Source of the DNA: Oscillospiraceae bacterium
Lineage (GTDB): Bacteria; Bacillota; Clostridia; Oscillospirales; JAAYXM01
Length of the DNA: 64,000 nucleotides
NCBI GenBank assembly: GCA_015067485.1
Contig: SVMJ01000008.1
Coordinates: 1 to 64,000, forward strand
Direction of reading: 5' to 3'
Translations under genes and position numbers: made by a program
Shown: positions 63,304 to 64,000 of the stretch, in pieces
Layout: each line of letters starts with the position of its first letter
Position numbering within the stretch: position 1 is the first letter of the stretch
The notes under the pieces: generated by a model
Told to the model about the DNA's origin: nothing
Databases searched by the model: none
The model's input: only the letters and a program-made list of their open reading frames with translations

Positions 63304-64000
63304 GCGGCATCCTCCGGATGATCGTGATACATTCCTGCGTGATGCAGGCGCACGAAAACATTTACGCGCGGGGGCGTGGGAGATGAGAAGTCAAGCAGAG
63401 AAGCAAACCCTTCCGCATATGCACGCGAGATGAATGCGGTGAGCTTTTTCTGCACGAGATCTTGCACCACAGTCTCGATATTGTTATTCTCGAGATCAAG
63501 ATAGAAATTTGCAGCGGAAACAGAAATCGAAAGGGTTACCGTTACGGCGTCTGTTTCTTTGGACACATGGCTTGAAAGGATCTCGAGAGAAACGGTGTGA
63601 TTTGGAGAAAGTTCCACCTTGGCAAGAAATCCGCCGGGATCGGTTTCGGTGAGCAGGGAAAGTGCGAGCACTTCATCGCCCGTGAGAGATGCGACGTGGT
63701 CGGTTTCACGATACACCACGCCGCCATCGATCGCAAGCGCTTGATCGGAGACAGTAACCTTCGGTAGTAACACACAGTCTCGTTCTGACAAATCCCGTGT
63801 GTACTCCCATAACTCCAGGTTTTGCAAACGGCGGGAAGAACTTCTGTTTTCCAAAATATTCAGACAATGTTCGCTCACCGAACTTGCGCCGGTTGTCTCG
63901 GTTTGGAATACGTTTTGTGCAGAAGTGTTGTGCGCCACCAAAAGCGCAGTATTAAGATACACTTCCCGTGTGCGGTTGAACAGATCCAGTACCGCATGTA
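63300..64000 (-). CDS. Spore germinant receptor, GerAC-type lipoprotein subunit (5' end outside window)
   Basis: The open frame enters from the window edge and gives about 233 residues of C-terminal part. It fits the Ger(x)C family: a domain with YLNTALLVAHN, then a middle region, then the C-terminal conserved domain with QDLVQKKLTAFISRAYAEG and a final beta strand. The N-terminal lipobox expected for membrane anchoring lies outside. It is the most upstream gene visible in the operon and overlaps the small membrane protein gene by four bases. Confidence 0.85.
   Translation of the reverse strand, partial: HAVLDLFNRTREVYLNTALLVAHNTSAQNVFQTETTGASSVSEHCLNILENRSSSRRLQNLELWEYTRDLSERDCVLLPKVTVSDQALAIDGGVVYRETDHVASLTGDEVLALSLLTETDPGGFLAKVELSPNHTVSLEILSSHVSKETDAVTVTLSISVSAANFYLDLENNNIETVVQDLVQKKLTAFISRAYAEGFASLLDFSSPTPPRVNVFVRLHHAGMYHDHPEDAA

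Noticed and set aside
1-64000. CRISPR arrays, insertion sequences, rRNA operons, prophage
   Set aside because: No regularly spaced direct repeats, transposase motifs, rRNA sequence or phage structural genes were seen on reading the window.

Overview
The window reads as chromosome of an endospore-forming, low-to-mid GC Gram-positive bacterium of class Clostridia (Bacillota). The evidence is sporulation and germination genes (spmA, spmB, GerAB-type and GerAC-type subunits), a CdaR/PucR-type regulator, the rapZ-yvcK-whiA cluster, a THF-riboswitch-controlled FolT, and strong AGGAGG ribosome binding sites throughout. The genus cannot be fixed from the sequence. Nearly all genes are housekeeping. 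The only stretch that looks acquired is about 5.4-7.9 kb.

Layout. 1-1180 (minus): partial tRNA-Leu(CAG), a HAD phosphatase and acyl carrier protein. 1292-2576 (plus): malic enzyme. 2606-3705 (minus): spmBA. 3745-5382 (plus): an AbrB-type regulator overlapping mnmE. 5449-7937: an AT-richer module with an XRE repressor diverging from two secreted proteins. 7977-11802 (minus): a small P-loop protein, pgi, a hemolysin III/TrhA membrane protein and a D,D-carboxypeptidase. 11953-24786 (plus): mtaB-murB-rapZ-yvcK-whiA-dnaE as one operon, then pfkA, an aminotransferase, trpS and a TagO/WecA-type sugar-phosphate transferase. 24894-27290 (minus): metK-wecC. 27457-35097 (plus): radC-uvrB-uvrA, rubredoxin and a DUF4838 protein. 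35139-39112 (minus): folT with its THF riboswitch, and a ribbon-helix-helix gene upstream of clpB. 39250-61055 (plus): rsuA-type pseudouridine synthase, an orphan sugar-ABC ATPase, a 414-base structured intergenic region, a CdaR-type regulator, ftsE-ftsX-envC-ctpA, greA, lysS, a nitrilase-GDPD fusion with small membrane and metal-transport genes, and a second long run trmH-dprA-topA-trmFO-plsX-rnc-radical SAM. 61079-64000 (minus): a cysteine-rich probable spore protein and a germinant receptor operon running off the end.

How it fits together. Several blocks are conserved functional units: nucleotide excision repair (uvrBA), peptidoglycan hydrolase control at the septum (ftsEX, the M23 activator, a C-terminal protease), envelope precursor synthesis (murB, TagO-like transferase, WecC), and sporulation/germination. 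The items most worth a second look are the RHH-clpB operon with a perfect inverted repeat over its promoter, the 41.2-41.6 kb intergenic structure with inverted terminal copies, the nitrilase-GDPD fusion, the XRE module with repeated AGTGAGTAAAA boxes, the D-subunit-like small protein in the ger operon, and the THF riboswitch with a Shine-Dalgarno-sequestering hairpin. I found no CRISPR array, insertion sequence, rRNA or prophage.
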